Source of the DNA: Flavobacteriales bacterium UBA5869 | GTDB taxonomy: Bacteria; Bacteroidota; Bacteroidia; Flavobacteriales_D; Crocinitomicaceae | Direction: 5' to 3' | Length of the DNA: 12,678 nucleotides | Assembly (NCBI GenBank): GCA_002432565.1 | Contig: DJFP01000097.1 | Coordinates: 209 to 12,886, forward strand | Part shown: piece after piece, positions 6,475 to 12,678 of the stretch | How positions within the stretch are numbered: the stretch's first letter is position 1 | How the letters are laid out: each line of letters begins with the position of its first letter | Program-made: the position numbers and the translations under genes | The notes under the pieces: generated by a model | The model's input: only the letters and a program-made list of their open reading frames with translations | Told to the model about the DNA's origin: nothing | Database searches by the model: none

Positions 6475-6945
6475 ATGGCAATAGCAATAGGAGACAAATG
6501 CCCGGAATTCACACTCAAAGATCAGAACAACGCAGATTTCGACATCAAAAACGTATTGGGTAAACAGGTATTGGTCATTTATTTCTATCCGAAGGATGAT
6601 ACGCCCGGATGCACAGCGGAAGCCTGCTTTTTTCGCGACAGCTACGAGGATTTCAAGGATTTAGGATGTGAAGTCATCGGGATTTCCAGTGACTCCCCTA
6701 AAAAACATGCAGAATTCGCAGCGAAACACCGCCTTACGTTTACTTTGCTTGCCGACACGGAGAAAAAGGTCCGCAAACAATTCGGAGTTCCCGGAAATCT
6801 ATTCGGATTGATCCCGGGCCGCGTAACATATATTGTCGATAAAAAAGGGATTGTCCGCAATATTTACAATTCCCTGACGAATGCTGCCGGACACATTGAA
6901 GAATCTATGAACGCTGTAAAATCCATTCTGGATGAAGAAGCTTAA
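6475..6945 (+). CDS. bcp: Peroxiredoxin Q/BCP (thiol peroxidase)
   Basis: This cytoplasmic peroxiredoxin reduces hydrogen peroxide and organic hydroperoxides using thioredoxin. The 156-residue protein has the AhpC/TSA fold: GDKCPEFTLKDQ at the N-terminus, then YFYPKDDTPGCTAEACFFRD (residues ~36-55). The peroxidatic cysteine is C46 and the resolving cysteine C51, the five-residue spacing typical of E. coli-type BCP. GISSDSPKKHAEF, LLADTEKKVRKQFGV and PGRVTYIVDKKGIV follow as expected. Length is normal, and there is no signal peptide. Its last 14 bases overlap the start of a mini-lipoprotein gene. It lies between two modules of secreted thiol-redox proteins. Confidence 0.96.
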   Translation: MAIAIGDKCPEFTLKDQNNADFDIKNVLGKQVLVIYFYPKDDTPGCTAEACFFRDSYEDFKDLGCEVIGISSDSPKKHAEFAAKHRLTFTLLADTEKKVRKQFGVPGNLFGLIPGRVTYIVDKKGIVRNIYNSLTNAAGHIEESMNAVKSILDEEA

Positions 6946-7120
6946 TACCTTGCTTCCACTCCTGGTTGGTACTGGCTTGTTGATCACTTCCTGCGCAAGG
7001 GAGGAAGAAACATCCTGCTCTGAACCACAAATAGAACCCGGAACCGAGACCATCACAGACTTGGACAAAAAGCAATGTGCTGACCCTGCTAAACCGGATG
7101 TTTCGAAGAGGGAGATTTAA
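6932..7120 (+). CDS. Mini-lipoprotein overlapping bcp
   Basis: This 62-residue product starts inside the last codons of bcp in another frame (14-base overlap), which suggests translational coupling. MKKLNTLLPLLVGTGLLITS followed by C21 is a textbook lipoprotein signal with lipobox ITSC. The residues after it, A-R-E-E-E, are acidic like flavobacterial surface-export signals. The mature ~42 residues are polar, with cysteines at 29 and 49, and look unstructured. I know no family. It is a small real gene rather than a shadow, because the signal peptide and lipobox are too good to be chance. Its function is unknown. Confidence 0.7.
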   Translation: MKKLNTLLPLLVGTGLLITSCAREEETSCSEPQIEPGTETITDLDKKQCADPAKPDVSKREI

Positions 7121-7127
7121 ACAATTC

Positions 7128-8180
7128 CTATTTTTTCAATAACGAATCCAACAAGGTTTCTACTTCCTCAATTTTAACACCTTTTTGAATCAGCTTATCA
7201 TTTTTGTCAAATACAAGAATTGTCGGATATTGCACAATTTCGTAATTAGTACTCATACAGAAATGACTGTCATGAAAAAAGCTCAGCCCTTTATAGTTGG
7301 ATTCATTCTTTTTGATCCAGGAAAACACCAATTTCGGATCGGATTCGGAGCTAACACCTACAAATAAAACGGGCTCATCCAGGTACTTTTTTTCGTTCAG
7401 ATCTGACAGCATCTTCATTTGTGGTTTACACGGACCACACCAGGTTGCCCAAAAGATTACCACTTTAAAATTACCTTCCAAAACAGACGGGTCTATCGAT
7501 GAGTTTTTACTTTGAAAAACGAGCTTATCCCCACCACTTTGAATACAATTCCCTATTTCATTTGCCTTTTGCATCCGTTTAAGTTCTTTAGCAAAAGAAT
7601 CATCTGCTTTATCCAGCAAATTCTTCCAAACAACCTTGTTTTCTGCACTTAGATATGCCCCGAAACTCTCTTCTGAAAAGTTTGTAAGTATGCTGTGAAT
7701 ATGATATCCAATAAGCTCACTTTTGGGGTATTTGTTTGAGAAAACTTCCAATCTTTCCACGAAACTATTCAGCAGAAAGCTTGTGTCTTGCTTCAGCTTG
7801 GTTATTCCAGTCAAAAATTGTTCATAATCATCCAGGTATTTATTTCCCGAAAATCTAATCAGTGGTTGTTGATGATTTCCATTCTTTAAAACACCCTCGT
7901 TTACCCGGTAATTGTTTAAAGCACCAGATTCAACCGGTACAACAGTACTCATCTGGCTATTTGCCCAATGCATAGAAGCAACCAAAACATTTTGCTTTAA
8001 ATTTTCAGAACTCTTAAAATGCAGCTCTTCACCTTTGTCAAAATCCGCTTGAAAGAGGGTATCCTTCGTCGCCAGATTCACTAAGTAAAATTTAAACTCT
8101 TTATCCTTACTGGCATTACTGCAAGAACAGAACATCATTACCACTATCAGGCAAACGAATAGACCGGAAAATTTTTTCAT
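7128..8180 (-). CDS. TlpA-like thioredoxin-fold lipoprotein (module 2)
   Basis: This 350-residue protein begins MKKFSGLFVCLIVVMMFCSC, a lipoprotein signal with C20 as the likely lipidated residue. Residues ~25-210 form an unrecognised, partly helical domain, in the position where many Bacteroidota TlpA proteins carry DUF4369-like domains. Residues ~225-348 are a TlpA/ResA thioredoxin fold. It has the active site W247-C-G-P-C251 (FWATWCGPCKPQM), VGVSSESD and the cis-proline Q-Y-P319-T-I. It acts outside the inner membrane as a thiol-disulphide oxidoreductase, most likely a reductase. It follows the Cys-rich lipoprotein at 8249 by 68 bases with a perfect hairpin between, mirroring module 1. Its 3' end converges on the mini-lipoprotein with only 7 bases between. 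Confidence 0.88.
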   Translation of the reverse strand: MKKFSGLFVCLIVVMMFCSCSNASKDKEFKFYLVNLATKDTLFQADFDKGEELHFKSSENLKQNVLVASMHWANSQMSTVVPVESGALNNYRVNEGVLKNGNHQQPLIRFSGNKYLDDYEQFLTGITKLKQDTSFLLNSFVERLEVFSNKYPKSELIGYHIHSILTNFSEESFGAYLSAENKVVWKNLLDKADDSFAKELKRMQKANEIGNCIQSGGDKLVFQSKNSSIDPSVLEGNFKVVIFWATWCGPCKPQMKMLSDLNEKKYLDEPVLFVGVSSESDPKLVFSWIKKNESNYKGLSFFHDSHFCMSTNYEIVQYPTILVFDKNDKLIQKGVKIEEVETLLDSLLKK

Positions 8181-8199
8181 GTTATAAATTCAATAAATG

Positions 8200-8225
8200 A
8201 AGGCGTATAAAAATTTATACGCCTT
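8200..8225 (-). terminator. Perfect 12-base hairpin between lipoprotein B and TlpA-like 2
   Basis: AAGGCGTATAAA (8200-8211) and TTTATACGCCTT (8214-8225) are perfect inverse complements, so a stem of about 11 pairs with a small loop forms on either strand. On the minus strand, where both neighbouring genes lie, only TTCATTTATTG follows, so termination would be partial. The better T-run is on the plus strand, where no gene ends. A leaky terminator or mRNA processing site within the module is likely. Confidence 0.6.
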
Positions 8226-8248
8226 TTTAATTTTATAATTTAAATTAT

Positions 8249-8809
8249 TTATTCCCTTCCACAAGCATCAACAAGTGGACGCAATTCAGGATTAATTGTA
8301 GCAACTTGTTCTTGTGACAATCCAGCTAACCCATCAAAAAACTCCTGAGCTATAGGAATTAAATTTGGATCATTCTTTTTGATTGCCTGAATCAAAGCTT
8401 CCAATTTTGAAGACAAAGTTTCAAATCCCACTTTAGACTTAATTATCAGCAAAACATTCTCAAGGTTCGCCAGATTCACATCATCGAAATAAGTACCTTC
8501 TGATATAACTAATCCACCAGCACCGGCTCCTCCGCAAGTACATGACGTCATGCTACCAAAAATTCCAAAAGGACCAACTTTGATTCTTGTGCATGATGCT
8601 AGACAAACCCCATGTTTAACTGGACAAGTAACTGCACAACTACCCCAAAATCCACTAATATAGCAACTACAGGTATTTGCCTTTTCACTTTCCCCATTAT
8701 TGACTAATTCAGTTTTAACTTTAAGTTTTACTTCATCTTTTGAACAAGAAACAACTATTACAGTAGTGATTGACATCAAAAAGAATGACGTCAGAATTAA
8801 TTTTTTCAT
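8249..8809 (-). CDS. Cys-rich lipoprotein (module 2)
   Basis: This 186-residue product has the signal MKKLILTSFFLMSITTVIVVS and lipidated C22. The following S-K-D-E fits the K-(D/E)2 surface-export signal described for flavobacterial lipoproteins. The mature part has a glycine-rich, cysteine-rich section with cysteines at 47, 49, 58, 62, 69, 73, 90 and 92. A helical C-terminal half (~108-180) follows, ending in DACGRE with one more cysteine at 183. The C-x3-C, C-x6-C and x16-C-x-C spacings echo those in the lipoprotein at 5454, but overall sequence is different. I recognise no named family. It could be a disulphide-bonded surface protein or a metal binder. It is the first gene of module 2, and its start is fixed by the signal peptide and the conserved leader. 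Confidence 0.82.
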   Translation of the reverse strand: MKKLILTSFFLMSITTVIVVSCSKDEVKLKVKTELVNNGESEKANTCSCYISGFWGSCAVTCPVKHGVCLASCTRIKVGPFGIFGSMTSCTCGGAGAGGLVISEGTYFDDVNLANLENVLLIIKSKVGFETLSSKLEALIQAIKKNDPNLIPIAQEFFDGLAGLSQEQVATINPELRPLVDACGRE

Positions 8810-8815
8810 ATTTAA

Positions 8816-8910
8816 TTTGATTTAAATTTAGTTCTCTTCTCAGCAGAGAATATTAAACTGACTTAATCATAAATAATGGCCATTTAATAGTGAATAAGTA
8901 CAATGATAAT
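8816..8910 (-). promoter_or_regulatory. Conserved leader/regulatory region of module 2
   Basis: This is the counterpart of 6087-6187. It has TTTGATTTAAATTTAG (8816-8831), a 6-pair hairpin at 8832-8850, ACTGACTTA (8857-8865), ATGGCCATTT (8876-8885) and AGTGAATAAGTACA (8889-8902), plus strand. The core block starts 67 bases from the start codon here and 69 bases in module 1. The terminator of the SRPBCC gene abuts it on the far side, so the module must have its own promoter. Confidence 0.65.
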
Positions 8911-8913
8911 CAT

Positions 8914-8949
8914 AAAAAATGATCTGGTTACACTTTTGTTACCAGATCA
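8914..8949 (-). terminator. Rho-independent terminator after the SRPBCC gene
   Basis: On the minus strand TGATCTGGT (8949-8941) pairs with ACCAGATCA (8928-8920) as nine perfect pairs. A 12-base loop separates them, and a run of six T (8919-8914) follows. It ends the leftward unit containing the gene at 8984 and insulates lipoprotein B. Confidence 0.85.
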
Positions 8950-8983
8950 CTTATTTAATTCCAAAACAATTTCAAGAAGAGTA

Positions 8984-9502
8984 TTAATATTTCCTCGTCC
9001 TGGCAATTTTAGGTGCCAGTGATTCACTCAAGGCTGATTCCACGTAATCATTTGTATTAAATAACTCTTCCACCTTCCGAAACCGGTAATCGAAAATACT
9101 TTCTAGCTGTCTGCGGATGAAGAGCCAGTGGAAAAACCGGCCGATGAAACCGAAGGGCATGCAGTAAGTGATCAGATCGGTCATTTCGACCCCGCCTTCC
9201 CCTTCTTTGAAATGATGCTCGTGGTGCCACATGCCGTAGGGACCTCTGCGCTGCTCGTCAATGAAATAATTGCCTTCCCGGATAGTTTTGATCTCGCTGA
9301 TCCAACTCAGGGGAACACCTAAAATCGGGCGGATGGTGTACCGAATGATCAATCCCTCATACAGGTTTTCAGGAACGATTGTGTGCACTTTGAAATCGAC
9401 GTAATTCGGTGTAATCACGCGCAGATTTGCCGGTGAGGAAAAATAATTCCAGCAGGTTTGGAGGTCCGCCTGGATGAATTGTGTTCTTTTGAGCTGATAC
9501 AT
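8984..9502 (-). CDS. SRPBCC-fold (START/Bet v1-like) protein
   Basis: This is a small cytoplasmic protein of the SRPBCC superfamily, whose members bind hydrophobic ligands in a deep cavity. From the ATG at 9502 it has 172 residues; an ATG at 9523 is also in frame. I chose 9502 because the paralogue next door begins with the same MYQLKRTQF. Typical features are the N-terminal strand, CWNYFSSPANLRVITP (residues ~17-32), ISEIKTI, a histidine-rich segment around GPYGMWHHEHHF (~87-98), GGVEMTD and a C-terminal helix with RQLESIFDYRF. It has a ~20-residue tail the paralogue lacks. A 7-base inverted repeat (9506-9524) lies directly before the start. Ligand and pathway are unknown. Confidence 0.82.
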   Translation of the reverse strand: MYQLKRTQFIQADLQTCWNYFSSPANLRVITPNYVDFKVHTIVPENLYEGLIIRYTIRPILGVPLSWISEIKTIREGNYFIDEQRRGPYGMWHHEHHFKEGEGGVEMTDLITYCMPFGFIGRFFHWLFIRRQLESIFDYRFRKVEELFNTNDYVESALSESLAPKIARTRKY

Positions 9503-9505
9503 CCT

Positions 9506-9524
9506 ATTGAATTTGGGATTCAAT
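9506..9524. repeat. Inverted repeat just upstream of the SRPBCC start
   Basis: ATTGAAT (9506-9512) and ATTCAAT (9518-9524) are exact inverse complements with a 5-base spacer. In the mRNA this small hairpin would end 3 bases before the chosen start codon and could mask the ribosome site. With 14 AT-rich bases it may also be chance. Confidence 0.35.
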
Positions 9525-9587
9525 TAAATGTAAAAAAGTCAGCCCTGCTTTCAAAAAAGATTCACACGCTTTAACAATTCAATATGT

Positions 9588-10044
9588 TTAAACCGGCGGA
9601 AAAAGGGCATTCACTTTCCGGACCCGGTAATCAAAGATGCTTTCGAGCTGCTTCTTCACGAAGAGCCAATGGACAAATCGCCCAAGAACCCCGAATGGCA
9701 ATGAATAGCTGACGATATCCGTCATTTCGACTCCACCTTCCACTTCTTTAAAATGGTGTTCGTGGTGCCACATCTTATAAGGGCCCCTGACGTTGTTCAT
9801 CTACAAAATAGCTTTTGTCCCGGACATAGGTAATTTCAGTAACCCACTTCATCGGGATCTTTAGAACAGGAGAAACCTTGTAGCTGATAATCAACCCGTG
9901 ATACATTTCATCCGGAACTTCGGTCAGAACTTTAAATCCCATGTAATCCGGAGTAATGACCTGCAGATTAGCAGGTGCACAAAAGAATTTCCAACAAGTC
10001 TCGATATCTGTTTTTACAAACTGTGTCCGTTTAAGCTGATACAT
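9588..10044 (-). pseudogene. Frameshifted SRPBCC paralogue
   Basis: Two overlapping frames together make one SRPBCC protein of about 151 residues. The first, from ATG 10044, reads MYQLKRTQFVKTDIETCWKF and runs to FVDEQRQGP. The second continues with YKMWHHEHHF to the stop at 9588. The intact neighbour reads DEQRRGPYGMWHHEHHF at the same spot. One extra base, within the G/C/T runs at about 9777-9787, breaks the frame and leaves an 89-residue product. The rest of the second half is well conserved (GGVEMTD, KKQLESIFDYRVRKV) without further damage, so this is either a very recent mutation or a sequencing error in a homopolymer patch. It is a tandem duplicate of the gene at 8984. Confidence 0.85.
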
Positions 10045-10116
10045 GCCCTAAATTTAATATGCATTTGCGATTCGTGCATGAAACATACGTCCAAATCAGC
10101 ATATTGGGTTTGCTTG

Positions 10117-10851
10117 TTAAAACAAATTCACCCGTTTCAATAATTCGGAACGATGCGCCTCGCTTACCGGAATTTCTTTTCCGTCGATCAAAAGCAGTGA
10201 TTTCGGGTTAATTTGCGAAATCTGGCTGATATTAACCATGTAAGAACGATGCACCCGCAGAAACTCGTGTGCCGGAAGTTTTGCTTCCACATGTTTTAAG
10301 CTGTAGCTAACCACAAATTTCGAGTCTTTCGTATGCAAAATCGAATAATTATCGCATGCTTCCGCATAGGTAATGTCCGAATAAGCCAGCTTCACCAATT
10401 TTTGTTTGTCCTTGATGAAGAAGTGTGTACTGGCCAGCACAGAACTCGTAAAATCTACTTGTGTATTAACAGACCGGACCTGGTAGGCATGCCATGCCAA
10501 ATCAATTTGAGTGATCAAATCGTGTTTCTTGAACGGTTTCATGATAAATCCGCTGGGATTGGTCAATTTCACGCGTTCCAGTGTTTGCGAATCCGTATTG
10601 GAAGTCACGAACAGGAAAGGTTTGTTGATATGCTGATTCACAAAATGTGCAAGGTCTATCCCATCGGGACCATCGCCCAGGTTAATGTCGAGTAAGATCA
10701 GATCAGGTCTCCCATGCAATACCTCCTGTTTCGCCTGGTCAAAACTATCCGCTACTCCCAAACATTCAAATCCCTCATCTGCCAGGCACTGCTCCAAAAA
10801 AGCCGCAATGATCGGTTCGTCCTCCACAATAAAAATCCTTGGTTTTGTCAT
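10117..10851 (-). CDS. LytTR-family response regulator
   Basis: This 244-residue cytoplasmic regulator has a CheY-like receiver (residues ~4-120). The acidic pocket is E10/D11, the phospho-acceptor D55 (LILLDINLG), the switch position T83 (FVTSN) and K105 (FIMKPF). A LytTR DNA-binding domain (~145-244) follows, with FLRVHRSYMVNI at ~197-208. LytTR proteins bind pairs of short direct repeats. Its start overlaps the end of the kinase gene by 4 bases, so the two are translationally coupled and clearly a cognate pair. Seventy-two bases downstream lies the broken SRPBCC gene, which may belong to the same transcript. Target genes are not known. Confidence 0.94.
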   Translation of the reverse strand: MTKPRIFIVEDEPIIAAFLEQCLADEGFECLGVADSFDQAKQEVLHGRPDLILLDINLGDGPDGIDLAHFVNQHINKPFLFVTSNTDSQTLERVKLTNPSGFIMKPFKKHDLITQIDLAWHAYQVRSVNTQVDFTSSVLASTHFFIKDKQKLVKLAYSDITYAEACDNYSILHTKDSKFVVSYSLKHVEAKLPAHEFLRVHRSYMVNISQISQINPKSLLLIDGKEIPVSEAHRSELLKRVNLF

Positions 10852-12590
10852 GACAATAGATTGTATTTCGTGATCACTAATTCTGTTCGCAAACCTCTTT
10901 CACTACTTGTCTCACTGAATTCTGCCTTGAGTTTCCGTGCCATAGACCGGATCAGTTTTGCCCCGAAATGAGTTCCCTCGTTTATGTTAGACTTGCCGTT
11001 TCCGTTATCGGCAACAATTAGCACCAGCTTATCATCATGCATTTTCAGAGAAAGGCTGATTTGCGGGTTCTCTTGTTTATCGAATGCGTACTTACAGGAA
11101 TTCATTACCAGCTCTGCAACGATCAAACCGATAGGCAAAGCGGTCTCAATATCCAGGTTCAGGTTGTCACACTCCGAATTCAGGTAAATTTCCTTGTTAA
11201 CTTCTCGCTTGAAATGCGTAACCAGGTCATTTACCAATTCCGCCAGGTAAGGTCCGATCTGTACCGCTCTGATGTTCTCGGATTGATACAGTTTTTGGTG
11301 GATCATGGAAATGGCATTAATCCTGTTCATACTGGCATCTATCAGCTGTATGGATTCAGGATCCTTCAACTCCCGCGACTGCAGGTCCAAAATAGCGGAA
11401 ATGATTTGTAAATTGTTCTTCACGCGGTGGTGGACTTCGGCCATCATGAATTCTTTTTGTTCCAGATTTGCCTGTGTCATCATGTATTTTTGTTCCAGCA
11501 AAGCATTGATCCGTTTCTTATTCCGGAAGAGGAAAAACAACAGCAGCGACACCACCACAACGATGAAAATGATCGCCAGCAGTATGATCAGCTGCAATTG
11601 GTGGTTCTCCTGCTCGGCCTGCTGTTTCAATTTAATTTCTTTGACCTCAAAGCGCGCCTGCATTTCTGCCAGGGCATCACTTTTCTCCTGTGTAAAAATG
11701 GTGTCACTCAGCACGGTATATGCATTCAGGCTTTCGTAAGCTTTTTTATAATCACCCAGCGCAAAATAAATGCGAGACAAAGTCTCATGTACGAATACTT
11801 CCCGTTCCATGGCGCCGGTCTGCTGTGATAATTTGAGGCTCTTGAGCGCATATTCCTCAGCTTTTTGATAGTCTTTTAAGTCAATGTAACAATTCGCCGT
11901 TCCGTTGTAGGAAGAAATTAAATTAAAGTCGCTCCGGTATTCTTTGAAATTTGCTGCAGATTTCTCGAAGTAAGTAATCGCTTTGTGAAGATCCCGCTCA
12001 TCGTAATAGATTTTCGCCAGTGAATTATAAGCAGCTCCGAGTCCTTCCGGGTAATCCTTTCTTTTATAGATCTTAATGGCTTCCAGGAAATTTGCTTCCG
12101 CAGCTTTTGGCTTGTTTTGGTAAGTAAAGGTAATTCCCTGGTTCACCAGGACATCTGCCAGATCAATCTCCAAATTGTTCTTTTTACAAAGTTCAATGGC
12201 CTTTCGGTAATAAAAATCGGCGTTTTCATATTGGTACTGGGAAAAATAACATACTCCGAGCTGAGAATAGCAATAAGAAAGGTTCTCCTCGTCTTTCTCC
12301 AATTCAAACAAACGGATTGCTTGGTGAAAATAAGAAGTTGCAACAGCGGAATTTCCTTTAATGTCATTGGCAACAGCCAGGTTCATATAAGCAAAAGCCT
12401 CACCGGACTGATACTCCGCTTCTTTTGCTAACTTCAATGCTTTTGTACTGACCGCAATTGATTGTTCTATATCGTTGGCATAGAGTGCCTCCCCTTTGAA
12501 ATTAAGCGAATCAATCCTGGCAATATTCTTTTGGGCAAAAACACTGCAGGCCGTAAAGGCAAAAATCAGGGGAAGGAAAAACCGAGTCAT
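10848..12590 (-). CDS. TPR-containing sensor histidine kinase (HisKA_2 type)
   Basis: This is a membrane sensor kinase of 580 residues from the ATG at 12590. An upstream in-frame ATG at 12638 exists, but it would put 16 polar residues before the signal peptide MTRFFLPLIFAFTACSVFAQ. Residues ~30-300 are about six tetratricopeptide repeats in the periplasm, for example YNSLAKIYYDERDLHKAITYFEKS cut at 186-212. One transmembrane helix lies at ~335-355, then a coiled coil. The HisKA_2 dimerisation domain follows, with H388 in the H-H-R-V-K-N-N-L-Q motif. The ATPase domain has N497 in LVMNSCKYAF and the D-N-G-N-G box at ~528. It phosphorylates the adjacent LytTR regulator. The signal it senses is unknown; the TPRs suggest a protein or peptide partner. 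Confidence 0.93.
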   Translation of the reverse strand: MTRFFLPLIFAFTACSVFAQKNIARIDSLNFKGEALYANDIEQSIAVSTKALKLAKEAEYQSGEAFAYMNLAVANDIKGNSAVATSYFHQAIRLFELEKDEENLSYCYSQLGVCYFSQYQYENADFYYRKAIELCKKNNLEIDLADVLVNQGITFTYQNKPKAAEANFLEAIKIYKRKDYPEGLGAAYNSLAKIYYDERDLHKAITYFEKSAANFKEYRSDFNLISSYNGTANCYIDLKDYQKAEEYALKSLKLSQQTGAMEREVFVHETLSRIYFALGDYKKAYESLNAYTVLSDTIFTQEKSDALAEMQARFEVKEIKLKQQAEQENHQLQLIILLAIIFIVVVVSLLLFFLFRNKKRINALLEQKYMMTQANLEQKEFMMAEVHHRVKNNLQIISAILDLQSRELKDPESIQLIDASMNRINAISMIHQKLYQSENIRAVQIGPYLAELVNDLVTHFKREVNKEIYLNSECDNLNLDIETALPIGLIVAELVMNSCKYAFDKQENPQISLSLKMHDDKLVLIVADNGNGKSNINEGTHFGAKLIRSMARKLKAEFSETSSERGLRTELVITKYNLLS

Positions 12591-12598
12591 CTTTACAC

Positions 12599-12606
12599 CA
12601 AATTTA
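12599..12606 (-). promoter_or_regulatory. Putative -7 element upstream of the kinase
   Basis: On the minus strand TAAATTTG matches TAnnTTTG exactly, only 8 bases before the chosen start codon. Transcription from it would begin at or near the ATG, giving an almost leaderless mRNA. No TTG is seen at -33. It may be a chance match in AT-rich DNA, with the real promoter beyond the window. Confidence 0.35.
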
Positions 12607-12678
12607 ACATCATTTACTCGAAAAAATCCGGTAAACACCCTTTTTTTTTGAGTTCCACTTAAGCGTTTACGATTTTCG

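Noticed and set aside
4180..8910. Possible mobile element or genomic island around the redox modules
   Set aside because: The region is AT-rich and accessory-like, but there is no transposase, integrase, tRNA gene, terminal inverted repeat or target-site duplication in view.
11305..11828. Plus-strand frames of 133-144 codons opposite the histidine kinase
   Set aside because: The minus strand encodes clear TPR, transmembrane and kinase motifs here; the plus-strand products are low-complexity and resemble nothing.
12462..12662. A 66-codon plus-strand frame at the right edge
   Set aside because: It lies opposite the kinase signal peptide and promoter region and has no recognisable features.
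1..12678. CRISPR array, rRNA or tRNA genes
   Set aside because: No regularly spaced direct repeats and no tRNA or rRNA signature were seen on either strand.

Overview
The window looks like chromosomal DNA from a member of the Bacteroidota, probably a flavobacterium-like organism. Several things point that way. There is a TAnnTTTG-type promoter (TACCTTTG) before the ribosomal operon. Ribosome sites are A-rich rather than Shine-Dalgarno. The ribosomal order is rpsF-rpsR-rplI with no priB or ssb between. There are many short lipoproteins with SC lipoboxes and TlpA-type thioredoxins, and a tetratricopeptide histidine kinase is paired with a LytTR regulator. I cannot name the species from sequence alone.

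Layout from left to right. (1) 1-1943, minus: the N-terminal three quarters of an AcnB-type aconitase, cut by the window edge. (2) 2252-2831, plus: a small membrane protein and an XRE repressor, behind a palindrome that overlaps the likely promoter. (3) 3012-4126, plus: rpsF, rpsR and rplI, with a consensus promoter, a leader hairpin and a strong terminator. (4) 4180-8910: an AT-rich redox and envelope region. It holds two parallel minus-strand modules, each a Cys-rich lipoprotein followed by a hairpin and then a secreted TlpA-like thioredoxin-fold protein. A plus-strand bcp peroxiredoxin with an overlapping mini-lipoprotein lies between them. (5) 8984-10044, minus: two SRPBCC-fold paralogues, the upstream one broken by a single-base frameshift. 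(6) 10117-12590, minus: a tetratricopeptide sensor kinase and its LytTR response regulator, overlapping by 4 bases.

The part most worth a second look is region 4. The two lipoproteins have quite different sequences but share a leader of about 100 bases. Within it are a near-identical block (TGTACTTATTCACT, a 2-3 base gap, then AAATGGCCAT) and an RNA hairpin whose two arms differ by compensatory changes. Each is followed by a TlpA-like protein behind another hairpin. This suggests a repeated, co-regulated system in which a Cys-rich, possibly surface-exposed lipoprotein is served by its own thiol-disulfide oxidoreductase. That functional link is inference; the duplicated layout and the shared leader are visible in the sequence.
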